A DNA stretch of 64,000 nucleotides from Rhizophagus irregularis (taxonomy: Eukaryota > Glomeromycota > Glomeromycetes > Glomerales > Glomeraceae): positions 3,286,001 to 3,350,000 of the forward strand of contig NC_089449.1 in assembly GCF_026210795.1 (NCBI RefSeq), given 5' to 3'. Both the position numbers and the translations under genes were made by a program. This document shows, piece after piece, positions 46,421 to 58,511 of the stretch. Position 1 is the first letter of the stretch. Every line of letters starts with the position of its first letter. Under the pieces are notes generated by a model. It did not search any database. It was given only the letters and a program-made list of their open reading frames with translations, and was not told the DNA's origin.

Positions 46421-47536
46421 CTCCCAAAAAATTATTAAAAAAAACTGACCAGTCTATTTCACATTTTCTATACTTGTCATTTCTATTTAGGTTTAAAAAC
46501 CTTTTCAAATTTTAAATTAATATTTAAATTTTGATCATTATGTTGCTATAGTAACTATATTATCAACATAATTATTTAAAACATCATCTGTATGAGCTTT
46601 AACTTCAGTATATTGCAGATAAATGATTTTCCTTGATGATATTCATAATTATTTTCCAAAGAATGTTATTATTACTAATTTTAAAAATTTGCCTAGTAAC
46701 TAAAATACATGTGGCTGAAACTCAATAATTTTGGCCTAATTTTAGTATTCGGCTTTTGACCAATCATTCCGAAATGAAACTCCAAGATCAGGTCAAAATC
46801 CAAAATTAGGTCGAAATACGAAAATCTGGACGAAACCTTTTTAGTATAAGGGTTCACATAAATTTTTTCTTAAAAATATTTAATGGTTTTATTATTGTTT
46901 TTGCTTAAGGGTACGATTAATGCTCCTTTTATTTTTATTGTTTTTTTTTCTTGGGCGTAATTAACATTGATTTTTTCTTTTAGTGATGGCCATAAAAAAT
47001 GTTTCAGAAAAAATGATCACGTGTCTGAGTTTCTTTGGAATAAAAACTAGAAAAATGTTATAGGGTGGCTTCTTGGAGTTTCTTAAGAACTAAATGGTAA
47101 ATTACTTATCTGTCTTTAAACTTCTTGTTTAAGAACGCAATTAATGCTCCTTCTTTAGACATGGTTTTGGGTTTCTGATGACTAAGTTAAGCTTTTTTTT
47201 CTTTTCATTGTCTTTTTAGGGGATGCAATTAACGTTCCTCTATTTTTATTTTTTGGATTTTAATGTGGACTTATGGTAAGTTTTTCCTTTTTCATTTCCT
47301 TGTCATTTAGAAATGTAATTATATATATATTTCATTTTATTTTTAAACTGTTATACTACTATGTCTTGTTTTTTTTATTTATTTTTTTTTTATTGTACCA
47401 AAATTGTGTTTTAATAAAATTATTTGATTTGTTGCTGTTGTTGCTGTGAAAAGATTTAAAAATTTTTAAATTCGTAAGATATTAACAAATACTTTTTAGA
47501 TGAGGTAATTATTATGTGATCATTTTACATTTTAAC
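46421..47536. other. Gene-free stretch with CCGAAA-type repeat
   Basis: About 46715-46850 carries GGTCGAAAT/CCGAAATGAAAC-type repeats like those near 27490. TTAAGGG(G/T)(A/T)(C/G)G(C/A)(A/G)ATTAA(T/C)G-type phrases recur near 46908, 47130 and 47215, suggesting a diverged tandem repeat. No ORF. Confidence 0.4.
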
Positions 47537-47829
47537 TTAATAAATTAAATTTATTTTTATTAGAATCAACCATACTCCCCTTGTATTATGAAAAACTCGA
47601 TTATCATTTGCAATCATTTTTCTTCTTGTTAAAGCTTTTTGTTGTCTAATTGATTCCGCTTGAATTAGTTGAGCTTCTCTTCTTATATTATATTCTCTTA
47701 TAAACTGAATTAGTTCATCATCATCATTTTGAATCACAAATTGAATTGCCTTTTTGGCTTCACCCATTAAAGTACCAAATTTCAGTTGTTTTACGATATT
47801 CAGTTTGTCTGGAATAGCTCTCTAAAAAA
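47537..47829 (-). pseudogene. Terminal fragment of a transposase-like or unknown protein
   Basis: From a TTTTTAG acceptor-like site at about 47823 the minus strand reads RAIPDKLNIVKQLKFGTLMG, EAKKAIQFVIQNDDDELIQF, IREYNIRREAQLIQAESIRQ and on to FHNTRG, then a stop. It is charged and helical. The style matches the C-terminal part of transposase-like proteins repeated in glomeromycete genomes (possibly MULE-like), but no catalytic region is present and the family is not certain. Confidence 0.4.
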
Positions 47830-48186
47830 TCATTTACAGTATATTTAGTAATTTGTATATCATTTTGGCAACTATTCATCATTATTTCACTAGAAGAGAT
47901 ATCACTTAAAGTGATATATCCATCTTTATACTAACACTTAGGAATCAACATCAAATGAAAATATGCTTTAGGAGTTTCAACAATCACTTAAAAAATGTCT
48001 GCATATAATACCATGCATAACAAGCATGAAACAATGCATAAATATTCTCCAGTATTAAGCAAAATTACATGTTGATAACACTTCAGATAATTATACCGAG
48101 ACCTAACAAATTTCTAAAATATCACCTGAGTTAACCATTGAAATTAAGGATTTTAAGTCAAATTCCTGATCCTCATCAGCTTCAAC

Positions 48187-48341
48187 CCTATAAAAAGAGA
48201 AAATCTGGAAAATGTACTGAAAAAATGGAAAACATCCAGGTACGCTTTTGAGTTATTTCAAAATTTGGTACATTTTCCATACATGTCTGGATGTTTTCCA
48301 TTTTTTCAGTATATTTTCCAGATTTTCTTTTTTTATAGGGC
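48187..48341. repeat. Foldback element with CCCTATAAAAA ends
   Basis: CCCTATAAAAAGAGAAAATC at the left pairs with GATTTTCTTTTTTTATAGGG at the right. The inner arms TGGAAAACATCCAGG and TCTGGATGTTTTCCA also pair, so about 55 bases on each side are inverted copies. There is a short unpaired centre. Confidence 0.85.
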
Positions 48342-48867
48342 AATAGGGGTTTCAATAGAATCATCTACTTCCTTATCAAAAAAAGGTTCAAATAAATCAT
48401 CATCTGATGTTGAATTTCAGAAAATGGTACTTGGTGTGTATGATAGCATACAGAATTACAGATTGCATATCTGCTTATAATGTGCATCATGAATTGGTTG
48501 AGTGAGATATTTTTTATGGTAATATCAATGTCTAAAAAATGTTTAAATAATAAAATGTATGTAATACTGTAATGTTGAAGATTTTCAAATTGAATAACAA
48601 TTATTAATTGGCTCAAATTCTAACCAATTTTCAATTGATTCTTGAACTTGTGAAAGAAAAAAGCTTGACTGTCAGTATAGCCTTCTGTATCAATGTATTT
48701 TCTGATTTTACATGTTGTGTAGATTGTATTCCCATCATGAAGTGTCTTGATGTAAAACACTTTACCATGTATATTTTCTATTTAGTAGCATTGTAGTTAT
48801 ATATTTTTTCCCTGCTTTATATTTTTCAACTATACCTGCAGACTGGCATTTGAATACACTTTCCCAT

Positions 48868-49160
48868 CCGTTTTTGCTGGAATTACAGATTTGTCTAAAA
48901 TTGAATTAATTCCGGCCGGCGTTATGAATTCGGCTGAAATTATAGATCAATTTTTAAATCTGAATTATGATCTGTCAGATCCGATCTGATCAGATTAAGA
49001 TTTTGAGTAAATCTAATCTGAATCAAATCTTATATGATCAGATTTGATTTGAAGTTAATCTGATCTGTCAAAATCAATATTTTTTTGATCTGAATCTGAA
49101 TACAGATCAAATATATCTAATCTGATCAGATCAGATTTTTTTAGAGCATTAAAAAAATCA
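48868..49160. repeat. TGATCAGA-rich repeat, copy 1
   Basis: Begins CCATCCGTTTTTGCTGGAAT. It contains AATTCCGGCCGG, a shared ATAGATCAATTTTTAAATCT, then GATCTGTCAGATCCGATCTG followed by TCAGATTAAGATTTTGAG, and dissolves into (TCTGATC)n. The same order recurs 547 bases downstream. Confidence 0.8.
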
Positions 49161-49414
49161 AAATATTTGCCAAAATTTTGTAGCTATAATCTGTAATTCC
49201 AGCCAAATCCAAAATTCTGAAATTCAACGTTAATTCCGGCCAGTTCAAACGTTAATATCATACACCCTCAAATTAAATATGTAATTCGGCCAGAATTATG
49301 CTTAACTCCGGCAGGAATTATTGAATTTCCTAAAAGGAAATTAATATTACACAAATGCCAACTACAAAAATCGATTTTGTGGAACGGCTATCACCAAAAA
49401 GGAAATGATTAACC

Positions 49415-49735
49415 ATCCGTTTTGGCTGGAATTACGGATTTGTCTAAAATTATGAATTAATTCTGGCCGATGTTATGAATATTCGGCTGAAATATAGATC
49501 AATTTTTAAATCTGAATTTTGCATCAGATCTGTCAGATCCGATCTGATCAGATTAAGATTTTGAGTTAGTCTATTCTGAATCTGATCTGATTTGATCTGA
49601 AGCTAATCTGATCTGTTCAAATCAATTTTTTTTTTTGATTTGAATCTGAATACAGATCAAATACATCTAATCTGATCTGAATCTGACAGATCAAGATTCA
49701 GATCAAATCTGATCAGATCAGATTTTTTTCGGGGC
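49415..49735. repeat. TGATCAGA-rich repeat, copy 2
   Basis: Direct repeat of 48868-49160, with the same CCATCCGTTTTGGCTGGAAT start, the same ATAGATCAATTTTTAAATCT phrase and the same GATCTGTCAGATCCGATCTG core. It ends in palindromic AATCTGATCAGATCAGATTT. Between the copies is AATTCCGGCCAGTTC-type sequence. Confidence 0.8.
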
Positions 49736-50595
49736 ACTAACTTTCAGAACTCTCATGTATTGGGAGCAAACCAACAGGATCAATGTAAAACTCACAACTG
49801 TTTATTAAAGCATGCTTTACAATAGCATAATTTATTACCACTTTTCATATCTGTTGAAAATATGTACTGTATTTTTTAAAGTTTGCACCATTTTGAAGAG
49901 ATGAAAAAAACGAATTTGTACTAAATTTGATTCATGCAGTGTACTACCACTTTAGAAGTGTACTACATGACTTGTACTAATTACAGTGTGTACTACAAAA
50001 TTTTGCTAGTATACGTGTACAACCACAACTCTGTTAAATAGGGACTGATGCTAACCCACTTGCTAACCCCAAGAATTGGCTTTGCTTTCGATTTTGACTT
50101 TCCATATAATAAATTTAAGCATATAAATTTTTTCTTCATTATCTGACCAAAAGTTTTTTGTAAGTCATTACTCCTTTATACAATAATAAAACTAAATAAT
50201 CTATATAAGCTAGATAATAAAATTAGAATATATAACTTACCTATTATAACTAATTTTTAATTCTTTACTTAGGCTAATCAAGGCTGCTTCTAAAACTTTT
50301 CTACTAGCTCTCACCTTTGCTCATAAGCAATCTTTAGTAATAAGTCATATATTTCAGGAACCAATTTAGTAGCTATTTGCATAGTACGTAGGCTTTTTGG
50401 GCAAGCAGGTGACAAGAAGAAAAATTGGGACGATTGACTCTTTTTTGCTTCTGACGATTTTCAAAAACTTTTTCAGATTTCTCTTTTGAGGTAATTGGTT
50501 TAATTTTCAAATTCTCGCTAGTTTGAAGGAGTTTTGGTTTTTCATTTTATTTAATTGAAAAAATTTTTTCATAATGTTTAGGTGAAAATTATTAT
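49736..50595. other. Spacer with a possible exon relic
   Basis: GTGTACTAC-type short repeats occur at about 49938-50025. On the minus strand about 50260-50420 reads SLRTMQIATKLVPEIYDLLL then KIAYEQR, and in another frame SRKVLEAALISLSKELKIS, which looks like decayed coding sequence of unknown origin. Confidence 0.4.
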
Positions 50596-50777
50596 ATGGA
50601 TACTGTTATAACTATTGAAGAATTAACTAAACATGTCGAAGCAATTACTGGATTTCTTAAAATGAGGGAAGCTGTTATTTCTGACTTAGAAGGATGTCGT
50701 GATCGGCTTGTTGAATTCCATTTCAAAGATGATAAAAATGTTAGCATTGGTTCCAATATTCTTATAGCTGCCGGAAC
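50596..50777 (+). pseudogene. Truncated first exon interrupted by the hAT element
   Basis: An ATG at 50596 opens TVITIEELTKHVEAITGFLK, EAVISDLEGCRDRLVEF and KNVSIGSNILIAAGT. The host frame stops being recognisable exactly where the hAT terminal repeat starts (50778). The helical start followed by a Gly/Ala-rich hydrophobic start is reminiscent of apolipoprotein-L-like or immunity-GTPase-associated proteins, a weak resemblance only. No continuation was found beyond 53996, so the other half is lost or diverged. Confidence 0.4.
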
Positions 50778-53700
50778 CAGTGATGTTAAATGACATTGTC
50801 ATTTGACCAAATTTCAAATGACCTTAAATGACATTGAAATGATATAAGAAATTATGTCATTTAAAAAAAATGTCATTTGCAAATGACAAATGACAAAATG
50901 ACATATGTCATTTCTAAGTGACAATATCATTTATGATTGTCATTATGATGATTAATCTATTTAGTGGCACATTTCATAATAACTTGTTGATCGAAACTCC
51001 AAAAAGCATAACTTAAAATTGATGATATCCAAAAATGGAATGACAAGTGTGTGATATTTATTTAATCTGGAAATTTAACAATTTATTATTATTTGTTTGT
51101 TAAATCTAAGATTTATCGATCTTTTTTGTGATTCTCGCGTTTCGTCATTATTTTTCATAACAAATTTCTTATTTCAATATATACGAGTTTGTATAAAATT
51201 AAAATGAAAGAAAAGCATAATTTTCGTGAATTTTTTTATTTATGTACACCAGATAATCCTAAAGCAAATAAAAAAGCAGTGTGTTTTTCTTGTATAAGAA
51301 AACATACTTTACCTATTGCTATTTCTAAACCTGAATGTTTCGTATCTAATAAAGCATTATTATGCCGTAATCATCTGAAAAAATGTGAAATTTTTGCTCA
51401 TGAATATCATGAGAGTGAAAGAGAAGAAATTTTATCACGTAAAGTACCTGAAGATGAGAAAAAAAATAAAACACAAGCAATAATAAATGAAAGTGAGATG
51501 GAAACTGATAAATCTACAACTGCTGCACCATCTAATTCAATTATTAAACAATCAACCTTATCAGGATATGTATCCCGGCCATTTTCTAAGAAAGACATTC
51601 CTCATTTTGAAAATCTGGTATTACTAATGATGGTATCAAATGGTTTATCATTTACATTTCTGGAAAATAAAGAAACACAAGAAGTTTTTAGATTTATTGC
51701 TCCAGCATTGAAACTTCCAGGACGTCATGCCATCAGTAATCGTATTCTTTCTAAATCTGCAAACCAACTATCTATATCAATTGTAGAGCAGGCAAAAGGT
51801 GATGCAATTGGTGTTACTGCAGCTTTTGACGGCTGGACAAATGTTAAACAAGAACATCTTTTTGGGGTTGTACTTATTACTTCATCTGGTAAAACACTAA
51901 TTTGGGGAGCTAAGGATATTAGTGATCAACGATCTAAAACTGAAGATGTTAAAATGTTAATTAAAAATTTGATGAATAATGCCGAATTGAAACAAATAAA
52001 AATCAATTGTTTTGTTTCTGATTCAGCTGGAGAATATGCTGCAGCAAGGTGAGTACAATTTTATATTATATATTTTATGGTATAGAATATTATTAATAAA
52101 ATCTTAATTTTTTGCTTTTTTAGACGTCAATTAAGAGTAGAATATCCAAGTAAGGTATTTTTACCTTGTATGGCCCATCAGATGAATTTGGTTGTAGGAG
52201 ATATTTTTAAAGAATCACTTCAATACAAGCAAGTATCAAAAAATGCAGTTCGTATTGTTAGTTATTTTCACTCCTCTCCTTATTTCACTGGATTGTTAAG
52301 AAATGAACAAACTTCATGCTATGGTCAAACAATAGCATTGATAACTCCAGGGGAAACACGCTGGAATAGTTACTACTTTTGTTTTCACAGTATTTTAAAA
52401 ACAGAAGCAGCATTAAAGGTGAGAATTATAATTTTGGCAAGTTGCTCAATAAATCAATAAATAAAATTTTTATACCTGTTTTATTAATTTTTTTAGACTT
52501 TAATAACAAAATGCTCTCCTGAACGTATTGGAACTCCAAGTACTTCTCGAGCTGGAGTATCTCGTCAACGTTATAGAACTAATTCAAATAATGAAAACAA
52601 ATGTCTCCCTTCAGACATAATTGAAATTATTAATGATCCAGAATTTTGGATCCAACTATTTGAACTTCAAAATTTATTATTACCAATATGCAGCGCATTA
52701 AATAAATTACAAAAGGATATTGCGCGCCTATATGAAATTGCACACTGCTTTGGTTGGATAATTAAAATATTTTCTTCTCACAAAAACGTAGAATTTGGTA
52801 ATTGCATGATAGCAAGATTAGAATCACGCTGGGCACAGTGGGAACAGCCATTACTATTACTTTCAATTGTTCTTCATCCAAAATATCGAGTTTCAAAATT
52901 TAATTCTTCTGCTAAAAATATTTCTTATACACATTTTGGACAATGGCTTATATATTACTATCAAGCATGGTTTAATGAAACACCAAAAAGAATCCTTCGT
53001 GATTATTTATCATATCAACGTGAGCTTTTTCCTTTTAATTCTGAAACTTATAATCAGTTTGAAGAAAATATTATTGATTTCTGGGAATCTGCCAAAGGAT
53101 TGGCACCTGAACTCTCAAAATTAGCTTTACATCTTTTTGGGATCTGCGTTAATGCAGCTTCAGTGGAACGTCTTTGGTCAAATATGGGTTTTTTACATTC
53201 AACCCGCCGAAATAAATTACATGTAAGTGTATTTTACCAAAATTTATATTATGCAAAATCACATTAACAAAAGATTATACATTTTTAATTTTGTAGCATA
53301 AGAAAGTTTTGGCTATGGCTCAATTGCGAAGTGATATATTATGTAAAAGAAAACGTGATGATATAGAAATTTCTGAACGACAATATAAACGATTACATAT
53401 TGCTGAACTAATCCAAGAATACCAATCAGATGAAGAAGACACAAATGATAATGAGTTCACATTTAATGCTTTTAACGATAGTGATACTGAAGAACTAGAA
53501 GAAACTTCTGTTATTGATGAATGTAATGTTAATGATACCTTTGAAAAAACTAATAATAGTGATAATATTAATTCTGAACAATGGACTAAAATAATTGAAG
53601 ATTGGATTAAAATGGTTAATGCAGAAATTAATATAAATAATACAGAAGTTATAGGCGAAGAAACATATGAATTTGAAATAGGTGGACAAAGTATTCATCC

Positions 53701-53996
53701 AGCAGATAATCCATTGGCTAAATGGAAGTTACTTGATTTGTTTAATGAGACTTTAGAAGCTCCAGTTAATATGTTTTAATAATAAATTGTGAATTTGTGA
53801 TTAAGTAATTTTTACTTTTATTAAATAATACGCTATAATAAAGATTTATTATATTAAATAATTTTGGCCGGCATTACAGCTCACATGACATAATTTCAAA
53901 TGACATAATATTGTCATTTACTCACTGAAATGACATAATGATACGTGACATGTCACTAATGTCATTTGTGTCATTTAATATCACTTCACAACACTG
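50778..53996 (+). mobile_element. hAT-family DNA transposon, apparently complete
   Basis: The left end CAGTGATGTTAAATGACA is inverted at the right end as TGTCATTTAATATCACTTCA then CAACACTG (reverse complement CAGTGTTGTGAAG...). This is the CAGTG(T/A)TG terminus typical of hAT elements. The subterminal 150 bases on each side carry many inverted TGTCATTT/AAATGACA copies, a usual transposase-binding layout. An uninterrupted four-exon transposase gene lies between. The expected 8-bp target duplication is not visible (GCCGGAAC versus GTATGTAT). Confidence 0.85.
51204..53779 (+). CDS. hAT-family transposase
   Basis: Four exons, 51204-52048, 52124-52418, 52497-53222 and 53297-53779, splice to 782 residues without a stop. 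The N terminus has a BED-like zinc-binding region (AVCFSCIRKH with C/H residues further on in NHLKKC). The catalytic core shows Asp 209 (AAFDGW), Asp 273 (FVSDSAG) and, after the CMAHQMNLV and TRWNSYY motifs of the hAT insertion domain, Glu 604 in NAASVERLWSNMGFLH. The hAT C-terminal dimerisation region continues with the HKKVLAMAQLRSDI stretch across the last intron. The acidic tail ends at 53779. All catalytic residues appear present, so the protein may be active. A TTG-started extension upstream is ignored; the first ATG is used. Confidence 0.9.
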
Positions 53997-54536
53997 GTAT
54001 GTATATATATATACTCAAAGGAAAACCAAACCAGATTTTAGTGATGGATACTTGTAACTCTTGAAAAAAAATTTCATACTGTGATAATGCTGGAATACAA
54101 AATGGTCATAATAGAAATAATATCTTTTTAAAAAAAAAATAATTAAAAACAAAAATAATATGATATTGTTATCAATTTAGGAAATTGTGAATTATGTTGG
54201 AAATTCGAACTTAAATCACGCACATGATTTAAAAGCAAATTTCTAAATAATGTCAAAATATTTAAAAAATTTAAGTTTATGATTATATTAAAATGTTATA
54301 AAATATTTATTAAAATATTAAAAGACGTATATTATACACAAAAATAAATTTATGAACAAACCTGCACATTACATCAATTTTAAGCCAATTTATTTTTTTT
54401 TGATTTTGATAAAAGATTTATACTGATTTATGAATCAAAACATTTTTTTATTTCCAAAAAAAAAAGATTTTTATTTTTTTCATTTTTATGAACCTATTCA
54501 TTATTTTATTATTTCAAGATATTCTTCCCTATAAGA
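53997..54536. other. Spacer, no gene seen
   Basis: AT-rich, with a TATATATATA run directly after the hAT right end and T/A runs. No recognisable gene. Confidence 0.4.
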
Positions 54537-56024
54537 AATATGTATACGGAAAGGATACGTTTTGTATACATTTTATGTACGTTTCTATAGATTCCGTATA
54601 CAAATTCCGTATATTTAATAAGCAATTCATTTTTGAACATTTTTTTAAAAAACTAATGTATACGGAAAAAATTAATCATACGGAATGTATACGGAATTTT
54701 TAAACTTAATATTTTTAGAAAATAATTTTCACAAAAATCTCGTATCATAACACGAGATCACGTGATTGTTTATTGTTTTGTTATGATACGTTTTTTGTTT
54801 TTTATATAAACCCTTACTTTGATGAGTTTGATCTTCCGATCTTCCTTTCTGTCTTTCCCTTCCTTCTCTTTTCTCTTGTCTTATTTTTGTTATTTTTTCT
54901 AAATTTTTCTTCTTTTTTCGTCACCCTCCTTTAAAAAAAAAATATTTTTTTTTCGTACCTCACTTTAAAAATTTTTTTTCATCACTCTCCTTTAAAAAAA
55001 AATTTTTTTTGATTTTATTCTTTTATTCCCACCCTTCTTTTTTTTTTAAAAAAAATTTCTTCTTTCTATTTCTATTTCCTCTTTATAAAAAATTTTTTAT
55101 TTTTCTAACTTTGACGTCCTCCCTTTAAAAAAAAAATTTTTTTTAACTTTCCTAACTTTGTTACCCTCTTTTTAAAAGATATTTTTTATTTATTCTTTAT
55201 TCCACTTTCTTTTTTTATTTATATTTATCCCTTTTTTTATTCATAGGCCAGCAGATTTTTTTTTGTGGGAAGATTCAGTTTCTTTTTTCTTTTTTGTAGA
55301 TCAGTTTGGGAGTCCTTTCCTTTCTTTTTTGTAGGATTGTTCAGGATTTTTTTCTTTTTTTAGGTCAGTTCAAATTTCTTTTTTTTTTTTTTTTGTAAGT
55401 TGGGTTCAGATTCTTTTCTTTTTGTAGGTTGTTTCAGTTTTGTTGCTTTAGAGTCTTAGGTCAGTTTTGGATTTATTTTGTTGTTTTGGTTTCTTTTTCA
55501 TCAGATGCTTCATAATTCTTTTTATTTATGTAGGTCAGACATTCTGGAGTTCTCTTTCTTTTTTTGTAGGAATGCTGACCTTTGGTGACTTGGACGATTG
55601 CAGATACTATATGAAGGAGGGGGGTTTTTTAGGTTGTTTGACTCCAAATGAACCTGAACTTATAGATAATTTTGGTTGCAATAGGTGGTTTTAATAAGGA
55701 GGGAATTTTCATAATGTATTTGTATTTTGTTTATTTTTTTTTTTATTTAATTTAATAAAGTAAAATTAGATTTATGTAAATATAATTATAGTAAACTGTA
55801 ATACAAATAGTAAATTCAGTGACCAAATCGTATAAATTTCGTGATAAAATCAGTGATCAAATCATATAAATTCCATATGAATTCCGTGCAAATTCCGTAT
55901 CCAAACCATATTTTTAGTGATACGGAATTGTGCATTTTTCCGTATCCTATTATGATACGTTATTTCTAAGGAAAAAAATCGTATAAAAACTTTATAAAAA
56001 ACGTATCCAATTTTTTTATAGGGG
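54537..56024. mobile_element. Possible non-autonomous element with CCCTATAA termini
   Basis: The left end CCCTATAAGAAATATGTATA is followed by GGAAAGGATACG. The right end AAAAACGTATCCAATTTTTT then TATAGGG is its imperfect inverse. GTATACGGA/TACGGAAT motifs cluster near both ends (54540-54710 and 55870-55960). The interior is T-rich with repeated TTTTTTTGTAGGTCAGTT-like modules and a short frame at 55467-55694 of unknown product. No transposase is present. Confidence 0.45.
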
Positions 56025-57279
56025 CTTTATTATTATGATTATTATTTATTAAATTAATCATTAATTAGAAAAAAACTTTTTTTACTGCTCTTTTTTTTCT
56101 CTATTGTCCTTTTCTCACGTCTTACGGTATCACATTTAATTTTTGTGATTTTTTTGCTCGTTTTGCCTTTTTTTTTTGAAGGAAATTTATCTCCCCCTTT
56201 TTATTTTCTTGTCTCTACATTGAAAAAATTACCAACCTCTTATTTTTTTAAGGGAATGAAAAAAATTTTATTTTTTTTTTCAAATAAAGAAGTGGGTAAT
56301 TTTTTTTTCAGCGTAAAAAAGAAAATTTTTTTCTTTATAAATAAAATTTATTTTTTTAAACGAAATGCCATCTCAAATATATATACAATTCTATACATTT
56401 CTGAGTGCAGAAAAAACTTCAAGTGGTTTTCTTGTTTAGTACATTTATATTTTCTCACAATCGTACGGAATGACCGTAAAAATGTAAAATACCCGAATGT
56501 TCGGATATTTTTTCCGAGATCCTTTTAATTCGGCCTATCGTAAAAAAAAGTGATACAAATACTATATTAAAAATGAAACGCTAATTCGGTCTATCGTATT
56601 TTTTTTTTAAATTAAAAAGATTTAATAATTCCTTATCGTTATGATTAATGATTACGTTTACGCGTTAATCGCAGTTTTCCTGCAAAGTAGTTTTTTTAGG
56701 AATTATAGTTTTCGGCAGAATTTTTTACCTTTTTTTTTCCTTTGCTTTTTAAGTATATCTTAAACCCACCTGTAATTGTTTGTATTTACCGTTTTTTTTG
56801 AATCGCATTTGCAACTTTTATAATAAAGTACGAAGTGTTTACGCTATAACTGTTCCAAATGGGTTTACATCATAAAAACTTCTTAAATATACTTTACTAT
56901 TTATTTATTTGACATAAATTATGATTAACTTACAAAAAAAACTTCACACAGATCATGTTAATGTACTAATATTTGAATCTTTTTATACATTGATTGAATA
57001 TTAACTCAGTTTTCAAATTAAAGAACCGCGTAATAATCATATTTAAATTTAACTATCCGTATTGACATTCTTATTATATAAATAGGATATAGGTTAAAGG
57101 ATATTTGTCCATAGAAAACATCAATTCTTCAATTACTAGTGACTTAAAAAAGGGGAAAATAAAAAAATCCGTTTTATAATAATAATAACACACCATGTTT
57201 TAATCTTGTATTATATAATATTCATGTCGAATGTACTCGAGGATACTATCATAATTAACTTTTTATATATCTTCATTTG
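56025..57279. other. Gene-free stretch
   Basis: Long homopolymer T and A runs, one accidental open frame (56145-56528) rich in Phe/Lys codons, and ATTCGG(C/T)CTATCGTA repeated at about 56527 and 56584. Nothing else is recognised. Confidence 0.45.
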
Positions 57280-58100
57280 ATATCCGATATCTTCTTAGAT
57301 CCAGGAAACCATAACCAGCAATCACCATATCGAAAAGCCCTTTCTTCTTCATGAACTAAATTGATTTCTACTCTTACTGTTTGATACTTAGTTTTTTTTA
57401 GTTAGTAAGCGTCTAATATCAGTAATATGTCCACACTTTTTAACGCTTCAATGATTTCACTTACTTTCCATCGCGCCAGTATCGCAAAAATTATGTCACG
57501 TGCTTCTTTATTATATTTCTTGAAATCGATTGGTTGATTTACTTTTTACCTTTTTCGATTTCAATGCATCTTAAACTTCTCGTTCTCCTTTTTTACTATT
57601 TTAAGTTCATGTTGACGGATACAACTTCTTTTGTTAATTTCTTAAATTTTCATTTTTCTGTGATATTATTTTTCTTTCTTTTTAGCTCCGTTTTCCTTTT
57701 TTGACAGATTGAACACTTGTTCTTTGTTCTTTTGCTGAGCCTCACGAAACCAATTGCGAAGGCCCGAATTTTGTTTCACTATCATTCCTACATCTTTCTA
57801 TATATACTATACGCTATTTCAGCACTATACTTTATTAAATTATGTTATCAAAGCATTTACTAAACTCAAAGCTCTATCTATTTTTATTTTCAAAACTACG
57901 TTCTAATAGAGTTCCTATATTTTTAAAGTTTGTAATAAAAGAACTTGTTTCGTTATAAAATATATCGTCAAGCTCTTTTCGTGAAGTACGTCTCTCCATT
58001 TTTAACTCTTATTTAACAGTTTTAACGACTTTTCTTTTAACTAAAATTTTTGATCGGAAATTCATTTGTTACCCTTAGAAAGATGCCTAAAGGATCATCC
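57280..58100 (-). pseudogene. Decayed gene of unknown function
   Basis: Minus-strand coding-like pieces in several frames: MERRTSRKELDDIFYNETSS then FITNFKNIGTLLERSFENKN (near 58000-57870), GLRNWFREAQQKNKEQVFNL (near 57765-57690), FQEYNKEARDIIFAILARWK then VSEIIEALKSVDILLILDAY (near 57525-57405), and VEINLVHEEERAFRYGDCWL then WFPGSKK (near 57370-57290). Stops and frame changes separate them. No family is recognised. Confidence 0.4.
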
Positions 58101-58269
58101 ATTATTGTCACGTATAAAGAACCATCTAGATGTTACGCATTAAGTTTTCCAAAAGCTAATTGTTGTTACATTTAAAATCGTCCAGACTCTCGAAGAATAA
58201 TCTAGTAATTTCATGTACTTAAAATATGTATTTCCGTTATTTACTTTATAACAGTAAATAAATATAATT

Positions 58270-58511
58270 AAGGTTGCTTGCCGAAACCTAGGGGTTTAGG
58301 CAAGATGGCGTTTCGCCGAAAAGCGAAATTCTGCCGAAACTATATTAAAGTTATATTAAAAAACTGGCGAAACTTTGGAGAAAGGCGAAACTGCCGAAAC
58401 TTATTATAAATGCCGAAACTGCCGAAACTCTGCCGAAACTATAATAAATCTATAGTAAAATTTTGACGAAACTAATCGTAAGATTTTGAAGAGGTTTAGA
58501 CAAGCAACCTT
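58270..58511. repeat. Inverted-repeat element filled with GCCGAAACT units
   Basis: AAGGTTGCTTGCCGAAACCT at the left pairs with AGGTTTAGACAAGCAACCTT at the right. Between them CTGCCGAAACT and TGGCGAAACTT repeat many times. Both flanks carry AAATATAAT, which may be a target duplication but is weak because of the base composition. Confidence 0.75.

Noticed and set aside
56145-56528. 127-codon plus-strand ORF
   Set aside because: Phe/Lys-rich translation of T/A runs with no domain. It most likely arose by chance in low-complexity DNA.
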